NCBI GenBank assembly: GCA_023409175.1
Contig: JAEYIG010000162.1
Location: 1 to 8,274, forward strand
Direction: 5' to 3'
DNA from: Pseudomonadota bacterium
Lineage (GTDB): Bacteria > Pseudomonadota > Gammaproteobacteria > Burkholderiales > Burkholderiaceae_D
DNA: 8,274 nt
Shown: piece after piece, positions 1 to 5,866 of the stretch
Position numbering within the stretch: position 1 is the first letter of the stretch
How the letters are laid out: each line of letters begins with the position of its first letter
Notes under the pieces: generated by a model
What the model saw: only the letters and a program-made list of their open reading frames with translations
Databases searched by the model: none
Told to the model about the DNA's origin: nothing
Program-made: the position numbers and the translations under genes

Positions 1-1489
1 ATCATCGGGATGACGACCCTGGCCATTATCCATTTGAACGAACCGCAGAAAATCAGGGACTATCTTGTCAAGATTTCGTCTTCTTCGAAACATTTGCTGG
101 AACTGATCAACGACGTGCTGGACATGAGCAAAATCGAAAACGGGAAAATCGCATTGAATGACGAGGATTTCGCGTTGCCTGAACTGATCGAGCATTTTTG
201 TACCATCATCCTCCAGCAGGCCCATAGCAGACATCTGACGCTCGACATCAACACAGATCTGGTTCATGAGAAAGTCACAGGCGACACCCTTCGCATTAAC
301 CAGATGCTGTTGAACATCGCGAGCAATGCCCTGAAATTTACCCCGCCCGGCGGAAAAATCGACATAAAGATCCGTGAATTGCCTCCACAATATGCAGGTT
401 ACGGCACCTATCAGTTCATTATCAGTGATACCGGAATCGGCATGCCTGCCGATTTCATAGGCAGGATTTTCGACCCGTTTGAACGTGCACAGAACTCGAC
501 CGGCAACAAAATCGAGGGAACCGGGCTGGGCATGGCCATTACCAAAAATATCGTCGACATGATGAACGGTCGCATTGATGTGGAAAGCGAACCCGGGAAA
601 GGGACGACATTCACGGTAACGATTCCCCTCAAATTGCAGAATGCCGAAAACGACAAATTCGACCTTTCCGCCTTCTGGGATTTACGCACGCTCGTCGTCG
701 ATGATGACAGGAACCTCTGCGAGAGTACGACGCAAATGCTCGATGAAATCGGGATCAGTAGCGAATGGGCCCTGACCGGAACCGAAGCCGCCAGGAAAGT
801 GGTGACGGCACACGAGATGAACCGGGATTACCATTCCATTATCATCGACTGGAAAATGCCGGAGATGGACGGCCTGGAAACCACACGCCAGATCCGTCGC
901 ATCGTCGGCAAGGACATTCCCATCATCATTCTGACCGCATACGACTGGACAGATATCGAGGACGAGGCAAAGAGAGCGGGAGTCAATATGTTTCTGGCCA
1001 AGCCCCTCTTCAAGTCACGCCTTTACAAGGTCATGCACGACACCCTCTCAGGTGAACAGGCTGCCTCTTTCCCTCTGGCAGAAACCCCGACAGCGATCAC
1101 TCCCGAAAGCCGCATTCTCCTCGTGGAAGACAACGAGCTGAATATGGAAATATCCTGTGAATTCCTGCAATACTGCGGCATTACCGACATTGAGAAAGCG
1201 TGGAACGGCCGTCTGCATGTTCGAAAATTCTCCCCCGGGCTATTACAAGATGATATTCATGGATATCCAGATGCCGAAAATGGACGGGTATGAGGCCACA
1301 CGACAGATACGGTCAATCGAGCACATGGAAAACCGGTTTCACACCCCGATCGTTGCCATGTCGGCCAACGCATTCATCGAAGACAGGGAGAAAGCCAGAA
1401 TGTCCGGGATGGATGGCTACATCACCAAACCGGTCAGTATCGATGAGATCCGGAACGTGTTGACTGAACATCAGGTCATCCTGTCATAA
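1..1489 (+). pseudogene. Hybrid sensor histidine kinase with two receiver domains, 5'-partial and frameshifted
   Basis: Phosphorelay sensor kinase that autophosphorylates on His and passes the phosphate to Asp residues in its receiver domains. The frame is open at base 1, and the first residues (IIGMTTLA) are what normally follows the phosphoacceptor H box, so the His and all sensor/membrane segments lie upstream of the window. Visible in order: the rest of the dimerisation helix with DMSKIENG (to about 150); the HATPase domain (about 180-640) with an N box (NIASNALKF), G1 (SDTGIGM), F box (FDPFERA) and G2 (GTGLGMAI); receiver 1 (about 685-1045) with DDD, phospho-Asp codon 847-849 and a KP motif; and receiver 2 (about 1105-1480). 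Receiver 2 starts in the same frame (LLVEDNE) but its phospho-Asp (codon 1262-1264, MDIQMPKMDG) and Lys (ITKP, 1427-1429) lie one frame on. The unshifted frame stops at 1291-1293; the restored frame ends with TAA at 1487-1489. Domain calls are secure. Whether the frameshift is real or a sequencing error is open. Confidence 0.9.
1204..1210 (+). other. Frameshift junction inside receiver domain 2 of the kinase
   Basis: The upstream frame reads KAWNG and then loses similarity. The next frame reads AVCMFEN from 1208 and continues as a normal receiver. Receivers usually have N-G-x-x-A-[VL] here. After the Asn codon (1204-1206), three codons (9 bases) should precede the Ala codon at 1208, but only one base (1207) is present. 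That fits a net loss of 8 bases, which also gives the observed shift. No slippery heptamer is seen, so programmed frameshifting is unlikely. Confidence 0.75.
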
Positions 1490-1598
1490 CCGGACAGATA
1501 CCTTACCGCTTTTGTCACTGTTCCGGCAGGTTCTGAATCCCCCGCAGGAGTTCGCCTGTTGCGGATTTCCGGGCAATCGGCCTGAAAATGTTTCCAGT

Positions 1599-2198
1599 TC
1601 ACTTTTCAGGAGCCGCTTTTCTGGCGGTTTTCTTTTTCAGGGCTGGTGGATTGCGGGCTGCCAGTTCCTTTTCCGTGCAAGGGACAAGCCGGTCTTTCCG
1701 GTCAGCCGCTTCGCCGTGGTAGCAATATCCCCGCTTTTCCAGCTCGTCGGCATCTTCGTTCATCCGTGCCGAATAGAAATCGGCCTCTTTGAGGTTGTTG
1801 TTCCTTTCCTCGTAAACGCTATTGTCGAAACTGGCCCAGTAATCCCGCACGATATCCTCGCTTCGGGCGTCCTTTGCCGATTCCAGCGGAATGAACAACA
1901 GGTTGGCCGGGCGGCAATTCTTCCACACCGTCACTTTCGCGTCGGGTTGCGTGGCGACCTCTTCCGTACACCATCCCCTTTTCGTCAATTCGGCAGCGGC
2001 CAGCTCCTTTTCAATGCAGGGAATGGGCTTTTTCCCGAACATGCTGTTGAAAACACCACTGATACCGCTGTTTTCGCTATCGCACTGCTTGCTGGCCGTA
2101 TCCCACCTGCCGATCAAGTCGGCAGGGAGCGTCTGGGGATTCTGTGCCAGACAGGACGTTGAGAAGGCACAGGACAAGATCAGGATCAACTTTTTCAT
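1599..2198 (-). CDS. Small secreted Cys-rich protein of unknown function with a duplicated PCxEKELAA motif
   Basis: Product of 199 residues, family not recognised. MKKLILILSCAFSTSCLAQ is a typical Sec signal peptide with likely cleavage after SCLA, so the protein is exported to the periplasm or beyond. A Cys at residue 16 sits in STSC, a poor lipobox, so a lipoprotein is less likely. The mature part has six Cys (39, 61, 77, 95, 159, 174), suggesting disulfides. Two related segments recur: PCIEKELAA (60-68) and PCTEKELAA (173-181), plus ELTKRGWC (70-77) and ELEKRGYC (152-159), which points to an internal duplication with different order. The tail is basic (KKKTARK). I chose the ATG at 2198 because it begins the signal peptide and lies about 23 bases after a plausible promoter. 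The upstream ATG at 2243 would put 15 polar residues before the signal and fall inside that promoter. No clear Shine-Dalgarno is seen at 2198. It stands alone, convergent with the kinase and divergent from poxB. Confidence 0.75.
   Translation of the reverse strand: MKKLILILSCAFSTSCLAQNPQTLPADLIGRWDTASKQCDSENSGISGVFNSMFGKKPIPCIEKELAAAELTKRGWCTEEVATQPDAKVTVWKNCRPANLLFIPLESAKDARSEDIVRDYWASFDNSVYEERNNNLKEADFYSARMNEDADELEKRGYCYHGEAADRKDRLVPCTEKELAARNPPALKKKTARKAAPEK
1611..1638 (+). terminator. Possible weak terminator for the kinase gene
   Basis: A short stem AGCCGC/GCGGTT (one G-T pair, 7-base loop) is followed by TTTTCTTTTT. It would end rightward transcription about 120 bases after the kinase stop, and it lies inside the 3' end of the convergent gene. 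The stem is short and the sequence also encodes the Lys/Ala-rich tail of that protein, so it may be chance. Confidence 0.25.
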
Positions 2199-2525
2199 GG
2201 CAGGAAAGGATGGTTTTATTGTTTCCCACTTTAAGCCAGGCATCCGGATTCTTCAATTTCCAAAATGAAACAGAACGTAAACTTTGTTACTTTTTTCAGG
2301 AAAAGGGATTCCAGCGGGCTGCTGTATGCCGGTCAGCCTGAAAGGACGCATCAAATCGGCAGCATGGTTTTCAAATCCGTCACTTGTTTACCATTCTCAA
2401 ACGCATACCTGCCGGGGAATGCTATGTTCTTCTGCAATTCCTGACATGACATACCACCCGCCTGAAAGCCTGAACGACTCACCAATGGCGAATGGCATCC
2501 GGCGGATTACCCTGATGGAGACAAC
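2199..2525. other. Divergent intergenic region upstream of poxB
   Basis: No gene is supported in these 327 bases. The left part holds the minus-strand promoter described separately. For the rightward poxB gene I see no good -35/-10 pair. The best candidate is an extended -10, TGCTATGTT (2420-2428), about 100 bases before the ATG and without a recognisable -35. A small inverted repeat GGCTG/CAGCC lies near 2326-2339. Short open frames here lack ribosome binding sites and protein-like composition. Confidence 0.5.
2228..2256 (-). promoter_or_regulatory. Likely sigma-70-type promoter of the Cys-rich secreted protein gene
   Basis: On the minus strand TTGAAG (2256-2251; 4/6 to consensus) and TAAAGT (2233-2228; 4/6) are separated by exactly 17 bases. 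Transcription would begin near 2221, giving a leader of about 23 bases to the ATG at 2198. Judged by eye only. Confidence 0.4.
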
Positions 2526-4235
2526 ATGGCCCAAACCGTTGCAGAAAACCTCGTTTCACTGATGGAACAGGCCGGCATCAAACGGATCTACGGCATCGTC
2601 GGCGATTCTGCCAATCCCCTGATCGACGCCATCCACCGCAGCAATGGCGAAATCGGCTTCATCAACGTCCGCAACGAAGAGGCCGGTGCCTTTGCCGCGG
2701 GAGCGGACGCCGACATTTCCGGTTCCATTTCCGCCGTTGTCGGTTCCTGCGGTCCCGGTTCGCTCCATCTGCTCAATGGCCTGTACGACTGTAACCGGAA
2801 CAGTGCGTCCGTTTTCGCCATCGCCACCCATATCCCGCAATCCGAAATCGGCAGCCGTTTCTTTCAGGAAACGCGTCCTGACTGGATTTTTGCGGACTGT
2901 ACGAAATACCTGGGTTATGCGACCACATCCCGCCAGATGCCCCGCATGGCCGAGCTGGCGATACAGGCCGCCTTTCTGGAACGCGGAGTCGGCATGGTCA
3001 TGCTGCCTGGCGACGTCGGCCACGAGACAGTGGACAGGCCCATGCTGCCCCACCCCATCGCCCGCTCAAGGCCGGAATCAGTCCCGTCACATGACGACCT
3101 TGCCGCACTGGCAAGACTGATCGGCCAATCGCAAAAAATCCTCATCTACGGCGGCGCAGGATGCCGGGACGGACGGGACGACGTCATGTCCCTTTCGGCG
3201 AAAATCCATGCCCCCATCGCCTACGCCTACCGGGGGAAGGACGTGCTGGAACCCGACAACCCCAACGGGATCGGCATGATCGGCCACCTCGGCTGGGGTG
3301 CCGCGACACAGGCCATGAGAGAATGCGACCTGCTCATCATGCTGGGAACGGATTTCCCGTTCCACTCTGCCTATCCGAAAAACACGGCCATCGTCCAGAT
3401 CGACGACACCCCGTCCCAGCTCGGACGCCGCGCGATGGTCAACATGGCACTGGTCGGCGACATCGCCACGACCGTCAAGGCCCTTTTGCCGATGATCGTG
3501 CAAAAAGAAGACCGCTCCTTTCTTGATGCCATGCTGAGCCTGAATGCCGACATGCTAAGCCTGATGGCTTCCCCGCTTTCCGAACCGCAAAACGGACGCC
3601 CGCTCTCGCCGGAACAGGTTGCCCATGCGATTGGCGACATGGCCGACAGGAACGCCATTTACACAATCGACACCGGCATGTGCAACATCTGGTCAGCCCG
3701 CTACCTGCGGCTGAAAAAAGAGCAACGCCTGCTCGCGTCGTTCGGTCACGGCTCGATGGCAAACGCCCTTCCACAGGCAATTGGCGCGGCACTTGCCGCC
3801 CCCGGCCGTCAGGTCATCGCCTTCTGCGGTGACGGCGGCCTGACCATGCTGATGGGAGACATGCTGACGGCTGTCGAACAGAACCTGCCGGTCAAACTGA
3901 TGGTATTCAACAATTCATCCCGTGCGATGGTTCACCTCGAAATGCGCGATTCGGGTTACGAACCATGGGGAACCGCGGTCAAAAACCCGGATTTCGGTGC
4001 CGTTGCCCGTGCGATGGGACTGTACGGCGAGCGCGTCGAAAAGGCCGAAGGCATCCGGGATGCGATATCCCGTGCTTTCGACTATCCTGGGCCCGCATTG
4101 ATCGACTTCGTCACTGACCTTGCTGCCGATCCGCCTTCGCCGGATGAGGTATTGAAACGGCTCGAGACAGAAAAAACGGCCGATGCCTCCCGGGACGACA
4201 TAACGACCACCCGTGAACTGAAGTCGCGCATCTGA
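2526..4235 (+). CDS. poxB: PoxB-like pyruvate dehydrogenase (quinone)/pyruvate oxidase, ThDP- and FAD-dependent
   Basis: Oxidative decarboxylation of pyruvate to acetate and CO2, with electrons going via FAD to ubiquinone in the E. coli PoxB family, at the inner membrane face. The 569 residues match the family length (572 in E. coli). Domain order is typical: pyrimidine-binding domain 1-170 with RNEEAGAFAAGA (Glu51 = catalytic Glu50 of E. coli) and SCGPGSLHLLNGLYDCNRN; central FAD-binding domain about 190-330 (RGKDVLEPDNP, GMIGHLGWG, MALVGDI); and ThDP-binding domain about 375-530 with FGHGSMANALPQAIGA, GDGG (435-438) and the metal-binding NN (462-463). Two oddities: the residue aligned to E. 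coli Phe465 is Met468 within NNSSRAM, and the C-terminus is hydrophilic (ending TTTRELKSRI) without the amphipathic lipid-binding helix of E. coli PoxB. Electron acceptor and membrane association are therefore uncertain. GGAG at 2517-2520, five bases before the ATG, supports the start. Monocistronic, closed by the terminator at 4260. Confidence 0.9.
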   Translation: MAQTVAENLVSLMEQAGIKRIYGIVGDSANPLIDAIHRSNGEIGFINVRNEEAGAFAAGADADISGSISAVVGSCGPGSLHLLNGLYDCNRNSASVFAIATHIPQSEIGSRFFQETRPDWIFADCTKYLGYATTSRQMPRMAELAIQAAFLERGVGMVMLPGDVGHETVDRPMLPHPIARSRPESVPSHDDLAALARLIGQSQKILIYGGAGCRDGRDDVMSLSAKIHAPIAYAYRGKDVLEPDNPNGIGMIGHLGWGAATQAMRECDLLIMLGTDFPFHSAYPKNTAIVQIDDTPSQLGRRAMVNMALVGDIATTVKALLPMIVQKEDRSFLDAMLSLNADMLSLMASPLSEPQNGRPLSPEQVAHAIGDMADRNAIYTIDTGMCNIWSARYLRLKKEQRLLASFGHGSMANALPQAIGAALAAPGRQVIAFCGDGGLTMLMGDMLTAVEQNLPVKLMVFNNSSRAMVHLEMRDSGYEPWGTAVKNPDFGAVARAMGLYGERVEKAEGIRDAISRAFDYPGPALIDFVTDLAADPPSPDEVLKRLETEKTADASRDDITTTRELKSRI

Positions 4236-4259
4236 CACCGAAGAACTGTCCTGGCATCC

Positions 4260-4286
4260 AGGCCATCCATCCGGATGGCCTTTTTT
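4260..4286 (+). terminator. Rho-independent terminator after poxB
   Basis: A perfect 9-bp stem, AGGCCATCC (4260-4268) with GGATGGCCT (4273-4281), closes a 4-base ATCC loop and runs into TTTTTT (4281-4286), 25 bases after the poxB stop. It separates poxB from the downstream CMD-family gene. Confidence 0.9.
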
Positions 4287-4302
4287 CATTGCAACCGGGG
4301 GT

Positions 4303-4308
4303 TATAAT
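4303..4308 (+). promoter_or_regulatory. -10 box of the CMD-family gene
   Basis: A perfect TATAAT lies 51 bases before the ATG at 4359, between the poxB terminator and the gene. No good -35 is found 17 bases upstream, because that stretch is the T-run of the terminator, so the promoter may depend on an activator or be weak. Expected start of transcription is near 4315. Confidence 0.55.
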
Positions 4309-4358
4309 CTTTTCAGTTCTGAAAATCATTCCAGCCAAACCGTCTGACGGAGAAATCC

Positions 4359-4886
4359 ATGTCGAGAATCAAACTGCCTGACGTCGAATCCATGAATGAG
4401 GGACAGGAAGAGCAATACCTGCGGTTCCCTTCCAACCTGATCCGCGGGATGCTGGTCACGACCTGTTCCGCGAAACCCTATATCTCCCTTGGCAGCTCTT
4501 TCCCCGCAGGGAAACTGCCCGATAAAGACCGGGAACTGGTCATCCTGCGCGTCGGGGCCCTGTCCAGTAGCGCCTATGAACGCATGCAGCACTTTCCCCT
4601 TGCATTGAAAGCGGGCTGGAACGAAGACGACATAGTGAAAATTGAAAAAGGCGAGCTGGCGTCCGAACGGGAAAAGGCCATCCTGGACTTTGTCGATGAA
4701 TGCGTCAGGGACGTCAGGGTCTCTTCCGGAACGTTCAACCGTGTCCGGCAATATTACGACGACACGCAAATGGCCGAACTGACCCTCATGATCGGCCACT
4801 ACATGATGACTGCCCGTTTTCTGGAAACGCTTGAAATTGATCTGGACGGGGAAGCCACGTCATGGGACGCCGTTTCACCTGAATAG
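4359..4886 (+). CDS. Carboxymuconolactone decarboxylase (CMD/AhpD-like) family protein
   Basis: A 175-residue cytoplasmic, all-helical protein. The CMD core is visible: DRELVILRVGAL (57-68), then SSSAYERMQHFPLALKAGW (69-87), with the family's conserved Glu74 and His78, then the second helical pair ending LTLMIGHYMMTARFLETLEIDLD (141-163). It lacks the CxxC pair of AhpD peroxidase partners (only Cys36 and Cys115), so a disulfide-reductase role like AhpD is not supported. It is closer to the decarboxylase or uncharacterised CMD branch, and the substrate cannot be told from sequence. The start is well supported by GGAG at 4349-4352, six bases before the ATG. It follows poxB on the same strand but sits behind a strong terminator with its own -10 box, so it is probably a separate unit. 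No partner gene for protocatechuate or aromatic degradation is in the window. Confidence 0.85.
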   Translation: MSRIKLPDVESMNEGQEEQYLRFPSNLIRGMLVTTCSAKPYISLGSSFPAGKLPDKDRELVILRVGALSSSAYERMQHFPLALKAGWNEDDIVKIEKGELASEREKAILDFVDECVRDVRVSSGTFNRVRQYYDDTQMAELTLMIGHYMMTARFLETLEIDLDGEATSWDAVSPE

Positions 4887-4914
4887 GGTTTGCGTCCAGG
4901 ATTCCTGTCTTCCC

Positions 4915-4962
4915 GGCCATCAAGAAAACCATGCTGTCATTTCATTCCGGATGGCTTTCTTG
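4915..4962. terminator. Hairpin region after the CMD-family gene, possible bidirectional terminator
   Basis: Two overlapping inverted repeats are possible. CAAGAAA-CCAT (4921-4932) pairs with ATGG-TTTCTTG (4951-4962) with one internal mismatch and an 18-base loop. Alternatively GCCATC (4916-4921) pairs with GATGGC (4950-4955), followed by TTTCTT. The region lies between the stop codons of a rightward gene (4886) and a leftward gene relic (4991), as expected for a shared terminator, but the loops are long and there is no clean T-run. Confidence 0.35.
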
Positions 4963-4990
4963 CAGAATGCCCGTCATACGGAAAAAGCGG

Positions 4991-5173
4991 TCAGAACCGG
5001 TAATTGAACGCCAGCATTCCCTGAACCCCTCCCCCTTGCCCGAAATGGCCCTGCACATTGGCATCGACCTTCCAGCGGCTGTTTGCATCCGGCCTGAAAT
5101 TCACGCCGACTTCGGCAACGCCGCTGCTGCCTTTCATGTTGAGATCGTCCAGCCTGTATGCCTGAACCGTAAT
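4991..5173 (-). pseudogene. Relic of an autotransporter beta-barrel, C-terminal 60 residues only
   Basis: Read leftward from 5173, this frame gives about 60 residues ending in LAFNYRF and a TGA stop (4993-4991). The alternating polar/hydrophobic pattern of outer-membrane strands is clear: AYRLDDLNMKG, then AEVGVNFRPDANSRW, KVDANVQGHFG and the closing strand GMLAFNYRF, whose terminal aromatic Phe is the signal recognised by the BAM complex. This matches the last strands of autotransporter translocator domains. Just upstream in the gene's direction the frame meets a stop (5176-5174) and the DNA becomes AT-rich and non-coding, so the passenger and most of the barrel are missing. There is no start codon with a ribosome binding site, and 60 residues cannot form a barrel, so I call it a remnant left after deletion or rearrangement. 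Confidence rests on pattern recognition, not on an alignment. Confidence 0.7.
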
Positions 5174-5237
5174 TCAATATTGCTGAAAAGCATTTAAAAC
5201 GCCTTTTTCATATTTAAAAAACAACATTATCCATTAC

Positions 5238-5257
5238 ATATTTCATATCGGAAATAT
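5238..5257. repeat. Inverted repeat overlapping the spacer of the lipoprotein promoter
   Basis: ATATTTC (5238-5244) and GAAATAT (5251-5257) form a perfect 7-bp dyad with a 6-base centre, ending 6 bases before the TATAAT box. The position suits an operator or an activator site, but the sequence is AT-rich and such dyads arise easily. Confidence 0.4.
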
Positions 5258-5263
5258 TGCTTT

Positions 5264-5269
5264 TATAAT
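5264..5269 (+). promoter_or_regulatory. -10 box of the OB-fold lipoprotein gene
   Basis: A perfect TATAAT preceded by TTT lies 46 bases before the ATG at 5316. The hexamer 17 bases upstream (TTTCAT) is a poor -35. The surrounding 130 bases are much more AT-rich than the rest of the window, as expected of a promoter. Transcription would start near 5276. Confidence 0.55.
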
Positions 5270-5309
5270 CTTTCCGTAGTGAAATCAAATAATCATTCCT
5301 TACGGAAAG
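5270..5309. repeat. Perfect 9-bp inverted repeat that includes the lipoprotein's ribosome binding site
   Basis: CTTTCCGTA (5270-5278) is the exact reverse complement of TACGGAAAG (5301-5309), with 22 bases between. The right arm contains GGAAAG, the Shine-Dalgarno of the ATG at 5316. The left arm begins immediately after the -10 box. It could act as a DNA operator, or, if transcription starts at or before the left arm, as an RNA stem hiding the ribosome binding site. Confidence 0.6.
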
Positions 5310-5315
5310 TTGAAT

Positions 5316-5738
5316 ATGGCGAAAAGGTCTTCAAAAACAAGCCTGACCATTGCAATGGGACTTTCCATCCTGATCTTGGCAGGGTGTGGCAAAGGTTCCG
5401 GCAAAAACCCGTCAACCGAAGCGAAGAAGGAAGTCTTCAAGACGACATCCGTCCAGCTCTTCAGGAATTATGCCGCAAATGAAGCCGCTACCGATGAAGC
5501 CATGAAAGGAAAAATCATTGAGGTAAGCGGCACCGTCCAGTCCCTCGACAAGGATGTGAGTGACAACACCATTGCACTCAAGTCATCCAACCAGTTCATG
5601 CCTTCCCGCCTGCAAATGGATGCTAGTGAAAAAGCCAAAGCCATGACTGTCGAAAAAGGAAGCAAAATCACCATTCAGTGCGAGAAAATGTCCCGGCTGA
5701 TCGGTTCGCCTTATGGCGAAAAGTGCCACTTCCTTTAA
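5316..5738 (+). CDS. OB-fold putative lipoprotein (tRNA_anti-like family)
   Basis: A 140-residue envelope lipoprotein. The signal peptide MAKRSSKTSLTIAMGLSILI is followed by the lipobox LAGC, so Cys24 is the lipidated residue. Gly at +2 (no Asp) predicts sorting to the outer membrane. The mature part has a polar linker and then the pattern of the small OB-fold 'tRNA_anti-like' lipoproteins: LFRNYAANEAATDEAMKGK (49-67), IIEVSGTVQSLDKD (67-80), a middle strand IALKSS, and a closing KGSKITIQCEKM with KCHFL at the end. Cys122 and Cys137 may form a disulfide. The exact role of this family is unknown to me. I chose the ATG at 5316 because GGAAAG (5304-5309) lies six bases upstream; the in-frame TTG at 5310 has no suitable spacing. 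It has its own promoter with two dyads and no operon partner. Confidence 0.85.
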   Translation: MAKRSSKTSLTIAMGLSILILAGCGKGSGKNPSTEAKKEVFKTTSVQLFRNYAANEAATDEAMKGKIIEVSGTVQSLDKDVSDNTIALKSSNQFMPSRLQMDASEKAKAMTVEKGSKITIQCEKMSRLIGSPYGEKCHFL

Positions 5739-5761
5739 TGGCTGCATGAGCTGGAAAACCT

Positions 5762-5812
5762 CCTGAAACGGCACTTTTGCTGCCATAAAGGAATCAGGCC
5801 CCAATTTTTTTT
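5762..5812 (+). terminator. Possible terminator of the lipoprotein gene
   Basis: A branched stem is possible: outer arms CCTGA (5762-5766) and TCAGG (5794-5798) enclose a small hairpin GGCA/TGCC (5770-5784), and an unbroken run of eight T follows at 5805-5812. The T-run is convincing; the stem is weak and set back from it by six bases. Confidence 0.35.
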
Positions 5813-5823
5813 CAAGATAAACA

Positions 5824-5848
5824 AAAGGGCGGAAATGTTCCGCCCTTT
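5824..5848 (-). terminator. Rho-independent terminator of the coiled-coil gene
   Basis: A perfect 11-bp stem AAAGGGCGGAA/TTCCGCCCTTT with a 3-base loop lies 18 bases past the stop at 5867. Read leftward it ends in TTTTGTTTATC. On the plus strand it is followed by TTTGCCG, so it acts mainly leftward, though it would also block readthrough from the convergent lipoprotein gene. Confidence 0.85.
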
Positions 5849-5866
5849 GCCGTATAGAACCGTAAA

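Noticed and set aside
1200..1216. Programmed ribosomal frameshift in the kinase
   Set aside because: No slippery heptamer or stimulatory stem is evident, and residues of the conserved receiver motif are missing at the junction, which a deletion explains better.
1512..2268. Plus-strand open frames opposite the Cys-rich secreted protein
   Set aside because: Neither has a signal, domain or ribosome binding site. The minus strand has a signal peptide, a promoter and internal repeats, so it is the coding strand.
2556..3503. Long minus-strand open frames opposite poxB (2556-3053, 3087-3503 and others)
   Set aside because: They mirror the codon bias of poxB, have low-complexity His/Arg/Gly/Val composition, no ribosome binding sites and no recognisable domains. 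poxB itself is unambiguous.
2526..4886. poxB and the CMD-family gene as one operon
   Set aside because: A strong terminator (4260-4286) and a separate TATAAT box lie between them.
4974..5197. Small proteins in other frames of the autotransporter stub
   Set aside because: They are Arg/Gln-rich or patternless. Only the frame ending NYRF shows a barrel-strand pattern.
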